A program made the position numbers and the translations under genes. Below, piece by piece: positions 33,800-46,139 of a stretch of 64,000 nt of DNA (position 1 is its first letter; the number at the start of each line of letters is the position of its first letter). The notes beneath the pieces were generated by a model. It was not told where the DNA came from and did no database searches. It saw only the letters and a list, made by a program, of their open reading frames with translations. Source of the stretch: Trichobilharzia regenti (lineage: Eukaryota > Platyhelminthes > Trematoda > Strigeidida > Schistosomatidae); contig OX235265.1 of the NCBI GenBank assembly GCA_944472135.2, forward strand, positions 95,078,984 to 95,142,983, read 5' to 3'.

Positions 33800-35345
33800 A
33801 GAAGGTGTCAGCTGAAGCACTGAAAATAGACTGAGAGACGTCAACGCACTTGATAACACCATTACTGGAAAAGATATGGGAAGGGGGTAAGTACTGGCTG
33901 AATGGAAGAAAGGCTACCCATTCAAACTGCCATAGAAAGGAGACTTAATCCAATGCAAGAACTGGCGCGAAATTATGCACATATCCACCCCAACCAAAAT
34001 ACTAAGCCACATCATTCCGGAGAGAATCAAACACGTTCTGGATGAAAATCTTCGACCGGAACCGACTGGATTCAGGAGAAACAAGTTGTCGTGCGTCGAC
34101 CGAATCGCAACACTATGGATTATTATTGAACAGAGTTTGTAGTGGCAGTCACACCTCTCTCTACATCAACTTCATCGACTTTGAAAAGGCCCTCAGAAGA
34201 CAACGTCGATCGAGAGGTGATTTGGCAACTAATTCGCCACTACCAATGGGTTACGCAAACAAATATACATCTCATCCAACAGTTGTACGACTATACTGCA
34301 TGCTAAGTAATCCACAGCGGAAAACTCACGGAATTCTTTGAAGTGAAGACGGAAGAGAGACAAGCCGGCAGCCTACTATCACCAATGATTTTCCTGATTG
34401 TGATAGACTGGATAATGCGACAGACAGGGGCTAGCAGCGAGGAAACAGGCATAAAATGGACCAACACAATATACGTGGAGGATATGGACTTCGCTGATGA
34501 TATATGTCTGATTTCTCACAAAAACTAGAAGATATGCAGTTGAAAAGCAACAGTTTGTCAGAAGAAGCATCAAAGATAGGACTTCAAGTGCACATAGATA
34601 AAACAGAGGTGATGAAGATTCCTGGCCAATAGCGAAAACAACAGACAACAATCAGCATAAATGGAAGAAATCTCAAAGAGGCAATAACCCCTTTTACATA
34701 CCTACCCATCTCAGAAGCATCATTTCAACTACAGGCCGAAGGAAATGACGAGAATATCAAAGCGAGGATCGCAAAATCAAGGCGAGCTTTCATTACTCTC
34801 AAGTCTGTGTGGAGGTTGACAGCACTGAGCGAGGAAAATAACATCCGGATTCTCCACTGCAATGTGGAATCAGTGGTACTTTATGGACTTGGTACAGCGT
34901 GGGCTTTAGGAAGGGTACCTCGAACAAACTACACATCTTCATCGACAGCTGTCTTCGCTCAGTACCACTCAAGATCAGATGGCTGGCGAGAAAGGATCAG
35001 CAACAGAGAGGGATCTCTGGTAATGAACAAACCAACCAAGCAGAAATGAACTGTGCATCATATACGCAGGAATAAATGAAGGCGGATTGGTCATACTCTT
35101 GGAAAACAAACTATCAAGTGAGTGATATCATACGTCAGGTCATCGCTTGAGTGGAACCCGAGTGGGAAGTGGCTAGTTGGTCGTCGTTTTGAGGGTGGGG
35201 TGACATGGAAGAAGTGATGTGAGGAGGGATGAAAGCATGTGAGAAGACGTGGAGCCAAGTGAAAACTTCGGCAAAGAACCCAACGCAACGAAGACGCTCG
35301 GGTGAATCCTTATATTCCTCTAGGAACTAACGGAAGCAATAATAA
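33800..35345 (+). mobile_element. RTE-type LINE, 5'-truncated copy with 3' end
   Basis: Begins at the region equivalent to AEALKID of the copy at 43930-45560 and runs to the 3' tail (CCTTATATTCCTCTAGGAACT, then AATAATAAT at 35338). Recognisable boxes are CKNWR, RPEPTGFRRNKLS in a shifted frame, INFIDFEKALR, LLSPMIFLIVIDWIMRQT and MDFADDICLISH. About 1.5 kb long, with numerous frameshifts and stops. Confidence 0.8.
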
Positions 35346-36224
35346 TAAGACGTCAGCCGAAATTAAACGAAGGCCGAAATTGATGTTACAAGAAGTAAAG
35401 ATCCGGAACATCACAGGTAAAATGGTCAGAAACCTGGGATTATTAGATTACTGTCAGCATTAAGAATGAAAGAGAGTCCCGTAGATTGAATGGTCTAATG
35501 GTGCTTACAGGATTTCAACAAACACCAGTACTGAATTCATTCTATACTTCAGTTTTTGTAGAAACAAGAATTTTCAAAGGATCCCAACTCGTAATTAATA
35601 ATGATGCACATTGGCGTTCTCGGCAAATCATTCACAAAACACATTACAATTAAAAAAACCGAAATGTACAAAATAGGTTTCACTAAGCAATACTACATAC
35701 ACCTCTGCAGTATGAAGATGTATTCATCCTTGTCAGAATCAATAACACTTGATTAGATCCAGTAGCAGATTAGTTTGACAGGTTTCAGCCAATTTTTTTT
35801 TATGTTCACCTTGATACATAGACGAATAACTCTGGATAATTTCGTTACACTCAAGCAAAATACTCTTTGAATTTATCACAAGTTAGAATAGTCTCTTTGT
35901 GGATAATAAAAACACTGAACCGTTGAACAATTTTAAAATATTCAAAGCATAAGCGGATAGATATTCTCCATGTTGTATAGAAACATACATTATCTGAAGA
36001 CATTTTACCGTCAGTGTGTCTAACTTTAGCTAAAACCAGAACAACTTAACATTGTTTCATACAAAATAAGACAGAAATATATAGACGGCATAGTATTTAT
36101 AACCATTTCTTCTCCCATGTACTGTTTACCAACTGGTGAATAAAAACGCTGAAACACACAGATCGTTCTCTTATCTGCAGATAAAATCACTTCAAGTTAT
36201 GAAAATATTTCCCTATGTGGTAAT
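35346..36224. other. Unassigned AT-rich sequence
   Basis: No feature recognised. Confidence 0.35.
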
Positions 36225-36420
36225 AAGACCAGTGTGACGGTCGTTCAAAGGTGAAATACTGACTAATCACACTGTGAAGGGTATGGGTTCAAAACCAAGC
36301 TAACGTACTCTGAAGCCTCTTTGTAAAAGAGGAAATGTTAGATGTAAGGCGGACAAGCTGATTCCATCAAAGCGCTGGCACATCTACTGAAATTTCACAA
36401 CTTTAAGCGTTATTTTCCAG
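36225..36420 (+). mobile_element. S1 SINE copy, decayed
   Basis: A head-like block ends in GGGTTCAAAACCAAGC. The body has AAAGAGGAAATGTTAGATGTA and GCTGGCACATCTACTGAAA. The RTE tail is not recognisable. Confidence 0.5.
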
Positions 36421-36489
36421 TCAATTGGCAAATGAATGAAAGAATAAAGTGCAATTGAATTAATAATCCCCATTGAGTCCATTTTGGAT

Positions 36490-38110
36490 AAGATTTTGTT
36501 TTGATAACTCACACAGTGCTGTACAGTAAAACTAACTGATGACGTTTTGAGTACAAACTATTGTTCATATTCATATCAAGTTACTCAAACAACTTTTTTT
36601 TCTTTCATTTATATACATGTGTGGAATCGATTAGATATTGAAATAAAAATCAACATAGGATAATTAACATTCAGAAATAATAATAATATGCGTGTTACTG
36701 ATCACTTACAGTCAGATGGGAAAAATAAGATGACTGTTTTTAGAGTCATAATAAGTTACTTGTTAGGGTGATGTGATGTGTCTGGATTGAAATAGAATTT
36801 CAAGATTATATATTATCCTCCTCTGATTTGACTGGTGGCAATAATATCTTCCATATTTCTGGTATTTGCATTGACTCATTTCTGTTGCATGTGTTTGGTG
36901 TAGACTCGATGAACAAGGATTCAGTAATCAACCTCTCCATCCACGTGCCTAGGTTACTTTTTAGAATTTTAACCCCCTCCCACTTTATTTTGTGGTTGTC
37001 TGTTAATGCACCCAGTGCAATGTAGTGGTGAGCTTTTTTCTTAATTACTTATCTTTTCGGGTGGGGTCAACCATTCTTACCTTAGTTAAATTCTTATGTT
37101 CTGATAATCTGATTACCCCCGATCTACTAGTTTAACCTATGTAGTTGACCTCACCCACAATCATTGCAAGGTATGCTGTATATTATATTATTTTGTCTAA
37201 TTGGGTTCACTGGAACTTTTAGCCTATAGAGCTTGTCTCTGAGTGAGTTTGTAGTTTTTAGTACCACTCTAATTCCTGCTTTTTAAAGAATCCTACATAG
37301 GGTCTTAGATGTCCCCTCTTTATACAGTATAACAGTAGATGCCTTATATTCTCTCTTATTCATGTTATCATGACTAGTTTCATTGTTATTTTTATTTTGC
37401 TTTTGGCCTTTACTGATCCTCCTAGTAAATTTTTTAGGTTAGTTATTTGATAACAACGTCTCTTCTACTCTCTGTTTTATTTTATCATATAGGTATTTTC
37501 TTGTGGTACTTAGTGCTACTGCTCAGTTTGTTAGACACTTAACTAACCGTGCCTTCAGAGTTAACGGATGAAACGAATTAAAGTCTAAATATCTATGAGA
37601 ATGCGTTGATTTTTTATAAACACTAGTGTATAATTTTATACTTATATTGTAACAACAGAAGACAAGGGCCAGGCAACAGATCGTTTTATTATGAAAATCA
37701 ACACGTATTTATACATATTTCACATACATTGTTATAGCTTATGCAAGTAGACAAGCGCAGTCATCTGATTGGTTGTTTATCAGAAGTTAGGCAGATAAAC
37801 GCAGGCTTCTGATTGGTTGTTTCGGGATTCCTCGACGCATAGAGTTCTCTATCTGCGAATCATATTTTGTCACGTTAACTTTGCTGTGATTGGTTGTTGG
37901 ATCAGCCTTGCTCATATTTTCTCACGGCCTGCTCTCACCACAATATCAGTCCCTATTGAGACATAAAAAAGAATGTGTGGATGAAAAATCTCTTTTCGAC
38001 GATTTCAGTTTCATAGCTGTACAATCGTTTATATATATATGAATTACAATAGATAATAACAATCAGTTTTCTTTAGTGCATGTGTTAAAGTTCGGCAGTA
38101 AATGTAAATA
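36490..38110 (-). mobile_element. Penelope-like element fragment, split by a solo LTR
   Basis: The minus strand carries blocks matching the copies at 13000 and 19890: reverse-transcriptase end (INAFS*IFRL, corresponding to THSNRYLDF), linker, GIY-YIG start and 3' region. The reading continues beyond the LTR at 37648-37942 (ETEIVEKRFF, then SQ*GLIYKYKI), so the LTR landed inside the element. No intact frame. Confidence 0.6.
37648..37942 (-). mobile_element. Solo LTR, Gypsy-like, minus orientation
   Basis: A 295 bp unit with TG...CA ends, flanked by the 4 bp duplication ATAT (37644-37647, 37943-37946). It is the inverted counterpart of 54358-54651. It contains three CCAAT-type boxes (GATTGGTTG on the plus strand). 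There is no internal retrotransposon body on either side. It resembles, by recall, LTRs of the schistosome Boudicca group. Confidence 0.8.
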
Positions 38111-38432
38111 TTAAAGTGCGATAATATTTATGTGTAGGATTATGAGTCACGATTGATTAGATATTTGAATAAATAACTAAATGAGTAAATAGTGGTCAAC
38201 CTAAAGTTCAATGGAGAAGTGTGAGAAATAGATGATCGGAAAATAGATTACATTTGAAAATGCGAATATTTGAATACAATTCGATGGAAACATAGGATGC
38301 ATGAAATGTTGTCAAAGTAGTAGACTAAATAAAATGTTGGAATATGACAATAAAAAGTGAAATAAAATAAAACGGAAAATGGAACATGGAATAAAGAAGG
38401 TTAACAAAGTTTTTCTGATGTGAATTACATGG

Positions 38433-39545
38433 TAAAATAATAATAATAATAATAATTTGCTTTATTCCAAAACAGTACTTGTGATACAGGCTGGAATTCT
38501 CAGCATTTCACCACATACAGTATTGCATCCAGTAAGTACATGAAAAAAATAAATAAAATTCTATATAGATTAAGGAAATCTCTGTTCATTATGACAACAA
38601 CATATTGGCATGTCGGTAGCAGAGCCAAAAATTGATCAGAGTGTTTGAAGGTGTTAGATAAGTAGATATACTAGCATATTTACTGGCGTAAGCGGAAGAA
38701 AGAAACAAAGCAGCATGTAACAGAAAAAAGAAAAAGAGAGAAAAGGAAAAGTAAAAAAAGAAAACGTTTCACCTATAAATTATATGAGTTGGAAAGACAA
38801 AATCCAGTTGTTCTACTGACTATTTAATAAGTTACAAGTTTCACGCCTAATGCTTTCTTTATCGTACAGAACACGAGCCATTTAGGCTATGGTTGAGTTA
38901 TTGTACTTGCTGGTGCTAGCATATAGTTTTCTATATAGACTTCTGGTTTTGCCTGATGAGAAAGATCCAAGTGGAGAGTTGTGAATGAAGAGGGCGGTGT
39001 GAGTAAGATAGATAAAATGGATTTAGCCCATTTTTCACATGAGTCTATGTGTCTGTCAGCTAGAATATTAGCAAGCTGGTTAAGTGGCACGTTGCTTACC
39101 CTGCTGACAACCTTTAACATCCTACGTAATAAGGTATAGTCTTTTTTCACTAGCCCAGGAAAAACTAAGGGGAAACAATAGAGAATAATAGGCAGGATGC
39201 AATAGTTAACGAATTGTAGGAGTAAGGGTTGGGTTATACCAGAATGTCTTAACTTTTTGATATAGAAGGTAAGACGGTATATTTTCTTAGAAATCATCGA
39301 GATCTGAGACGATCAGGAAAGATCAGCAGATAGAATGACGGCAAGATATTTAATTTCCAACTTGGTTTCTATTTGAGTGCCATCTATGTTGCACACCTCG
39401 TGAGTGCTAACCAGTTTGTTTAGGTCAAATTTATGCCTAAAGGTGAAACTGACTGTTTGGCATTTAGAGGGACTTAAGGTTAGACCGTTTTCCTTAGACC
39501 ACTGGCTGATTTCTGATGGTTTAGAGCAGTCAAGACCATTTTGAC
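38433..39545 (-). mobile_element. CR1-like LINE, 3' part of reverse transcriptase and 3' UTR
   Basis: The minus strand reads SQWSKENGLTLSPSKCQTV, VCNIDGTQIETKLEIKYLAV, ILSADLS, then after a frame break ISKKIYRLTFYIKKLRHSGI, FVNYCILPIILYC, LLRRMLKVVSRVSNVP and LNQLANILADRH. This order (after the catalytic box, LGV-type motif, thumb, then hydrophobic YxxPIxxYC) is typical of CR1/Jockey-group LINEs. A 450 bp 3' UTR follows and ends in AATAATAAT repeats at 38437-38456. It is 5'-truncated near 39545. Schistosome SR1 belongs to this group; identity with SR1 is not claimed. Confidence 0.78.
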
Positions 39546-40885
39546 GAAAAAGATCGTACAAATTGTTTTTCTACCCAAAGTAGAGAGGCTTTATGTTATA
39601 CATTGCGAAAGCTTCTGCGATACAAAGCAAATGCACTCTAGGTCTCCTTTTCGGAAAATATTGTCGCACTTTGTAGACTTAATTAAACGATATTTCAGAT
39701 GTTTCTTAGTGGTCAGCCACTATCTAAAATATCTTGCAATATCAATGAATTAATTAATACCTCTACGTTCTCCTTCGCTGAACCAAACTGGGAGGTGTTC
39801 TGAACGTGACTGTAGGATATGTTTCTCGACGAAAGTCCCATGTACCTAGCTCCGCGAGAGCAGGTGAACATATTCATACACACGGAAATCGACAATCAAG
39901 GTAACATTTCTTTGACATCATTAAGATGCACCAGTAGACGGCTAAAGTAGTTTATTCGTAAAGTGGCAGCAAGAAATGTTTTTTATCAGTGATTTGGTCA
40001 GACGCTTTTCAAGTACCTCACTCTCAGTGTCACCTCTAAATTGTAAATTTAGGTGCAACACTTTTTTTAGCTACCTTTTCAATCTCTCTATTTCTCTCAC
40101 GTACTCTGCCTTGGGACTCAACGAAGCGTAGTGGATTCCACATTCTCTATGAAGGGTTTCTTCGACTTGTTTGAGTTCATTTTCAACATTAAATTATCTT
40201 CCCTACTAATTCTTCGCACCCAAGTTGAGAGAGAGAGAGAGGATGGTTTATACTCCTCCTCCAAATATATAGGTTATTAAAATTCCCTAGGTAGTATTAT
40301 TTTTTCATGTCATGCAAATGTATCTCTTACTACAATGACATTCATGAAATTTATGCAAAACAGAGAAAATTACAGCAAAATTTATTTCCTAAATTTCATT
40401 AATACATTAAGTAACAGTTGTTTCAATGTTGTTATTTTATCTATTGTTTTTTTTATTCGAATATATTTGCGACTTTTGTGTTTTCCAAGCTTTTTTTGGT
40501 AATATTCTATTCTGGTGATCATTACATGTAGGCGATTCAACACTCATCTACCTCATATGAATTTATAAATAATACACGAGACACCTGGGATTTGACGGTG
40601 AACAATTTCTGTTCTTTACATGTGTATATTTTTTTCAACAACCAATATATTTGGCATTTTTTACTGGTAAAATCTAACATTGGGCATACACATGCTATCT
40701 GTGTTAACCTTATATTACTTGATATTGGATTATAACACATATATTCATCCATCTGAATTCTAGATTTTGTTCATAGAACCCAGCGACTAGGGTTATTTAG
40801 ATGGGTAAACACATTATCAGTAGCTTAAAGAATATCTGTGTTTGAAAAACGATATGTACTAATGCATGTCTAAATCATTTTTCAA
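39546..40885. other. Unassigned AT-rich sequence
   Basis: A short GA run near 40225-40240. The minus-strand frame 40537-40752 has no recognisable similarity. Confidence 0.35.
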
Positions 40886-41455
40886 GTATTGGTTTTGTAG
40901 GGATTTTGTTTGATTGGATGAAGGATTTTATCATGAGCTGACATCAGATAAAGAACCACTGGAAAACCTGAGAATGCTAGACACCCAACTGTTTCATTTC
41001 ACTAGTTCAGGACTTTTCAGCAGAACGCACTAACTGCCAAGGTTCGAACTCAGGGTTTCCTGATTATAAGACAAGCGAGCTCGCCAAACATTGAGCCACT
41101 GAGACTTGATCCAATGGCCAGTCCAGGAATTCTAACTTCTGCCAATTCATGACATAGCACGAACATTTAGCAGTGTCTTCTTCGATGAGATACTCCCTTA
41201 TCTTCAACCGTCGTGAATTGGCAGAAGCTAGAATTCATGGACTGGCTATTAATTCGGGTCCCACTGGTTTAATGGTCTACGAGCCCGCCTTGTGATCACA
41301 AGGTCCTGCGCTCGAACCCTGGCGGTGGGTATGTACTGCTGAAGGGGCCCAGATCAGGCTGACAAACAGCTGTGCAATACTCCCATCTGGTATTCCAATG
41401 GTCCTCTAACTGATGTCCACTCATGATGAAATCCTTTAACCAAATTATTATTCAC
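40886..41455. mobile_element. S4 hammerhead SINE, head-to-head inverted pair, decayed
   Basis: Left arm (minus) 40886-41150: AAGGATTTTATCATGAGCTG, ribozyme relic, box B complement GGTTCGAACTC, TTCTGCCAATTCATGAC. Right arm (plus) 41205-41455: GTCGTGAATTGGCAGAAG, box B GCTCGAACCC, CTGAAGGGGCCC relic, then ATGATGAAATCC. No clear flanking duplication. Confidence 0.7.
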
Positions 41456-42029
41456 TTATAACAAATAACGTAAACGGTCTGTTTTCACATTATTTTTCGT
41501 AATTGTTTTAGCCATAATGCAGCTTACGAAAAGCGGAATTTAATCAATAACTTAATAACTTATTAATTTTGAGATGAATCCAGTATAAACACAATATATT
41601 TTTAAAGCTGATTAATTATTGTTGACAGTTACGATTTATTTTAAATGCATACTCTAATTAGAAAGCTATTACTGTTCATATGACCAGTGTATTTATAAAT
41701 ATTTCCTTACGACAATGTACACATAAGTCATCCTTCATACAATGCTTACCTCTGATGAGTAAGGCAAAAACAATAAATTGAGTTGGGTAGCATGACGTCA
41801 TTCTATTTCATTGAAATTTATCAACCAAATAAAACCTAAAACTGTTGTAATATCAATGGATAAAGTTTTCGCATACTTCATTTAAGTTTCAAGAAGACGG
41901 TAACCATCAATATTATGTAGCTGAATACAAAGATCGTGGCAGATCGTGACTTTTGATGCCAGATCGGTCAAGGGCGACAGGATAGTACACGACCTAATGG
42001 TTGTGTACAAGGTTTCAAGAAGGCTATAT
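41456..42029. other. Unassigned sequence
   Basis: No feature recognised. Confidence 0.3.
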
Positions 42030-42253
42030 GCTGTATTTATTCGCCTTGCCCTGATAATGCTTACTGCCAACTACGCAAGTGATGCGGGTTCGATTCTCGG
42101 ATGACGCGCTCCTAAACCTTGGTAAGCTGGTAGTAAGGTCGGGAGAGAGGAGTGGTTGCGTCGGAGGCTAGCAAGCCCATCCCGTAAAAATAAAACAACT
42201 ACTGCCGAAACTTCAAAGCTATTGCATGAAGACTTGTTTTCCATTTGGAACGC
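42030..42253 (+). mobile_element. S1 SINE copy directly upstream of an S2 SINE
   Basis: Box B GGGTTCGATTCTC, body GGTCGGGAGAGAGGAGTGG and GAGGCTAGCAAGCCCATCC, tail GAAGACTTGTTTTCCATTTG. The S2 SINE begins at the next base. Confidence 0.7.
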
Positions 42254-42440
42254 ATAGGAATGTGCGTCGGTGGCACAGTGGTTAGGACTCTCGCCGACCA
42301 TGCCCATGGTCCGAGGTTTGATCCCCTGCCGACGCACACCTGATATCTACGGTCAGCCTGCGAAATTTGGGCTATCGATATCCATGCTGAAAATTCCATA
42401 ACTGTACCAAAATACTGTCTGGAATCTCAATACAGATTTA
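42254..42440 (+). mobile_element. S2 SINE copy
   Basis: Head GCGTCGGTGGCACAGTGG, box B GGTTTGATCCCC, body CACCTGATATCTACGGTCAG, tail ATGCTGAAAATTCCATAAC. Abuts the S1 copy at 42030-42253. Confidence 0.78.
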
Positions 42441-43084
42441 TCAGAGTAAATTATTGCCACATATTCACTCTCTGTATAGAATCTTCCAATGAAATATTCA
42501 TCGACAGGATAAAGTGTGACCTGACGTTATTCGGTCTAATAACAAGACTCAATCGTCGACCACCTTGTTTTCTTTTATTTCCTTCATGAAATCCTAAGTG
42601 GTAGGTTGGAAGCCGAATAGAAATTTACGTGAGTACATATTGTGATCTAAAGATGTAAAGCGATACTGTTAAAACAACTGGAAAGGTAAAAGTGTAAATT
42701 CAGTATTCCACATGCTTTTTTATGTAGACTAGTGGTTTAAGCAAGCCGCCAACTAATCATTCGAAATTATCAGACATATGTTGCTTACTTTTTCGTATGA
42801 TCCACCTTCCACTCCTAATTCTAGAATTATCTTGTAAATCCTCTGGAGACACACAAACAAATTTATTAACACCTGTAGTCCTTTACTTCCAAGTCCTGAT
42901 GCGTTCGACTACATGGTATGAAGAAAGGTTGTCATCTTTTAAGTATTCAATTAAAGACTTCCAGTGAAGAGTTATTCTTTTTCAAGGGATATTTAGAAAT
43001 ATGTGTCATTAGAATTGTAGATTTTAGATTACATATTACGTAATGTAGAAAGCGTTCATTCGGTAGAAACTAAAATATACTCAA
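42441..43084. other. Unassigned AT-rich sequence
   Basis: No feature recognised. Confidence 0.3.
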
Positions 43085-43935
43085 ATAAAACTAGGTAATT
43101 AAATTGGGTGACGTATTATAACTAACAGGATTGAGTAGAATTCAGCTAAAACTGAACCACAGTCAAGTAAACAACAATGGTAACAATGTGGTGAGAGCTA
43201 GCTGCCAGCCAAAATTGTAGACATCAATTTACGTCGATGTTTACTTCCCAAATCCGGGTCATGAGAAAAAACAATAACAAAGCTTAACCTTGAGGAACTC
43301 ACCAACCAAACACAGTAGACCTAGAATGTGCTTAACTTTCTAAGAAACGGTCACAAGGAGTGCGGAATAACCTTCAGCAAGAAAACAACCAATCAGAAGA
43401 GGTTTCTTCTCTGCAGCAATAACGCTAATAATAATGCACATAAAAAATCTATAAATATCTGTTGATTTTCTCAATAAGCGATCTGTTGCCTGATCCTTGT
43501 CTTGAGTCGTTACAGTAAAAGGTAGAGATTTAAAGAGTTTGGGGGAAAGAAATAATACAATTAAGAAATAAAAAACTAAAATGAGAATTCAGTGTTAAGA
43601 GAGATCAGGTAGATTGCAGATTCAGTGACAGAACAAACTTGCTTTGCATGCAGAGTTCAGGACTTCACATGTGTGAATTGCCATTGCTTCTGAGGTTGGA
43701 AAAAATTCGATTGATACGCTCGTATTCTGTTGATAATTTTGAATCTCCATTGTGGGTTAGCTTGATGTCCTTTATGAAACTATGAGCGTAAGTGTTCGAT
43801 ATTATATTAGGATGGCGAACACTGGTTTTGAACCTTATTACTTTTGTCGTTAGCTTGACTCTTGTTCAGTTTTAGCTGAATTATACTCAATCCTGTCAGT
43901 TACATTATGTCACCCGATTTAAATACCTGATTTTT
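43085..43935 (-). mobile_element. Penelope-like fold-back fragment with a nested LTR
   Basis: About 85 bp at 43090-43175 recurs inverted at 43855-43930 (shared GACAGGATTGAGTA, CAGCTAAAACTGAAC). Minus-strand blocks between 43850 and 43620 give SEAMAIHTCEVLNSACKASL in a shifted frame, which corresponds to AEALAIHIEKPELCIQKK of the PLE endonuclease end. The layout matches 10205-11045. A 328 bp LTR interrupts it. Confidence 0.5.
43187..43514 (+). mobile_element. Solo LTR, related to the other two but diverged
   Basis: A 328 bp unit from TGTGGTGAGAGC to GTCGTTACA. It shares the 3' third with 54358-54651 (GTTGATTTTC, AAACGATCTGTTGCCTG-like GCGATCTGTTGCCTGATCC). The 4 bp on each side (ACAA, GTAA) are not identical, so the target duplication has decayed. 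Middle part not shared. Confidence 0.65.
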
Positions 43936-45560
43936 ATTATTATAAATATTATTATATACTTTAATTCCTAGAGCAACATAGGGCTTCAGCTGAGCAACTC
44001 CATTGCCTTCTTTTTTCTGCCAGCTTTTTCACCCCGCTCCAAGTCTGCCCACATGCTTTCATCTCCTCTTCACATGACCTCCTCCAAGTCACCCTTGCAC
44101 TGACGACCAACTCACCGCTTCCATTCGGCCGGTTCCACTGGAGCAATGGATTGTCTAGTGATGTCACTTGATGGTGTCCCCAGAGTATGGCCAGTGATTC
44201 CACCTCCATTTATTCCTGCAGATTTGTTTCATAATCGGTTCCTGCTGGGTTGGTTCGCTCATTGCCAGAGATCCCTGTTGCTGATCTTTTCTGGCTGGCC
44301 ATCTGATCTTGAGTATTGAGCGAAGACAACTGTTGATGAAGGTCTGAAGTTTGTTTGAGATGCTCATTATGACTCGCCAAGTTTCTGATCCGTATAGAAG
44401 CACTGATTTTACATTGGAGTTGAAAATCCGGATCTTATTTTTGATGCTGAGTGCTGTTGACCTCCACACAGACTTAAGAGTAATGAAAGTTGTCTTGCTT
44501 TTCCGATTCTGGCTTTGATATCCTCGTCAGTTCCACCTGCCTGTAGTTGAAACGATGCTTCCCAGGTAGGTAAAGGAGGTTGTTTCTTTCAGGTTCCTCC
44601 CATTTATACTGGCTGATTGTTGTCGTTGTTGTTGTTTTTGTTGGTGGTGTTGGCCAGGAATCTTCATCACCTCTGTCTTATCTATGTTCACTTGAAGTCC
44701 TATCTTTGATGCTTCTTCTATCGCCAACTTGTTGCTTTTCACTTGCATGTCTTCCAGTTTGTGGGAAATCAGGCATATATCATCGGCGAAGTCCAGATCC
44801 TCCAAGTCTCTTTTTATGTGAGTCCATTTTATGCCTGTTTCCTCATTGCCGTTGTCTGTCGCATTATCTAATCTACTGAAATCAGGAAAATCATTGGTGA
44901 TAGTAGGCAGCCTGGTCTCACTCTCGTCCTTACTTCGAAGGCTTCCGTAATTTTCCCGTTGTAGAATACTTGGCATGCAGCATTGTCGTACAACTGTTGG
45001 ATGAGATGTATAATTGTCGATGGGACCCCGTAGTAGCGAAGTAGTTGCCAAATGACCTCCCGATCGACACTGTCTGCTGAAGGCCTTTTCAAAGTCGATG
45101 ATGTTGAGATAGAAAGGCGACTGCCATTCCAAGCTTTGTTCAATGATGATCCGTAGTGTGGTGATTTGATCAATACCTGACTTGTTTCTCCTAAATCCAG
45201 CTTGTTCCGGTCGACGTTTTTCACCCAGAGATTGTTTTATTCTCTCCAGGATGATGCGGCTTAATATTTCGCTTGAGATGAACAGGAGCATAATTCCACG
45301 CCAGTTTTTACATTGACTTACGTCTCCTTTCCTGGGCAATTTGAATAAGTATCCTCTCCTCCAATCCTCAGGTACTTTGCCCTCTTTCCACACCTTCTCC
45401 AGTAGTGGTGTCATCAAGTCCGCTGTTGTCTCTGGGTCTATTTTCAATGCTTCTGCTGGGGTTCCATCTGGTCCTGCTGCTTTTCCGGCTTTTAGCATCT
45501 TGATTGCATTCAGGACTTCTGATGTTGTCTGGGGGTCAATGTTCACTGGTAGTTCTGCTA
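43930..45560 (-). mobile_element. RTE-type LINE, longest reverse-transcriptase copy in the window
   Basis: Reverse-transcribes its own RNA at a nicked target in intact relatives. The minus strand keeps a 339-codon frame (45546-44527) with KAAGPDGTPAEALKIDP, CKNWRGIMLL, RPEQAGFRRNKSGIDQ, LNIIDFEKAF, LDFADDICLISH, QVNIDKTEVMKI and TSFTYLGSIVSTTG. Two compensating frameshifts put the middle out of frame. The correct reading there lies in the overlapping frame 45224-44868, which holds QLYDNAACQVFYNG and the RT box, where the usual RQG is RPG. A further shift near 44530 leads to the C-terminal frames ending near 43961, then the terminal motif and an AT-rich tail. The upstream endonuclease domain is missing. 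Confidence 0.88.
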
Positions 45561-46139
45561 CCTGATTTCAGTTGAGCTTATTTTAGTTTCTACCGGTTGG
45601 ACACTTCCTACATTACGTACTTTGGTATCTGAAAAAAATTACTGTTCTAATGAAACAACCTTGCGGAAATATTCTTTTTTGTCGCTAAGAGAATTGACAA
45701 TATATATGGAGTTGTACAGCTTGCGAATGATACTGCTGAAAAGAGTAGCTTTCTGCTGAACGTGTTTTTCTGTTATATGACTCAATGTGGATTTTGAAGT
45801 CATCTTATTAAAAGCTGCCAAATCTGTTTTCATTGGTATTGTAACTGTTTTCGTTTCTACAGAAATGATAAGATCCAAATATATAAAATGATATCACCTT
45901 ATTCTGCTCAGTTTGTTGTCCCCGTATTGCTTATGTATGTTTATCCACACAGATCTGTGTGTTTCAATTACGTTTTAGGAATCACTCTAACACCTGTTTC
46001 AAAGAGATTAGATGAAAACTGATGGGGCTTTACTTTCCCAGTAGTCACAAGATGATCGATTCATAGGCGAACAGTTTGATCGTAAGACGCACATGTTTGT
46101 AGTGCAAAATAATCAAATAAAAAGTGAACTCTGACTGAG
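45561..46139. other. Unassigned sequence upstream of the RTE LINE copy
   Basis: A minus-strand frame of 79 codons (45878-45639) ends just before the reverse-transcriptase region. It does not resemble an RTE endonuclease and is left unnamed. Confidence 0.3.
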
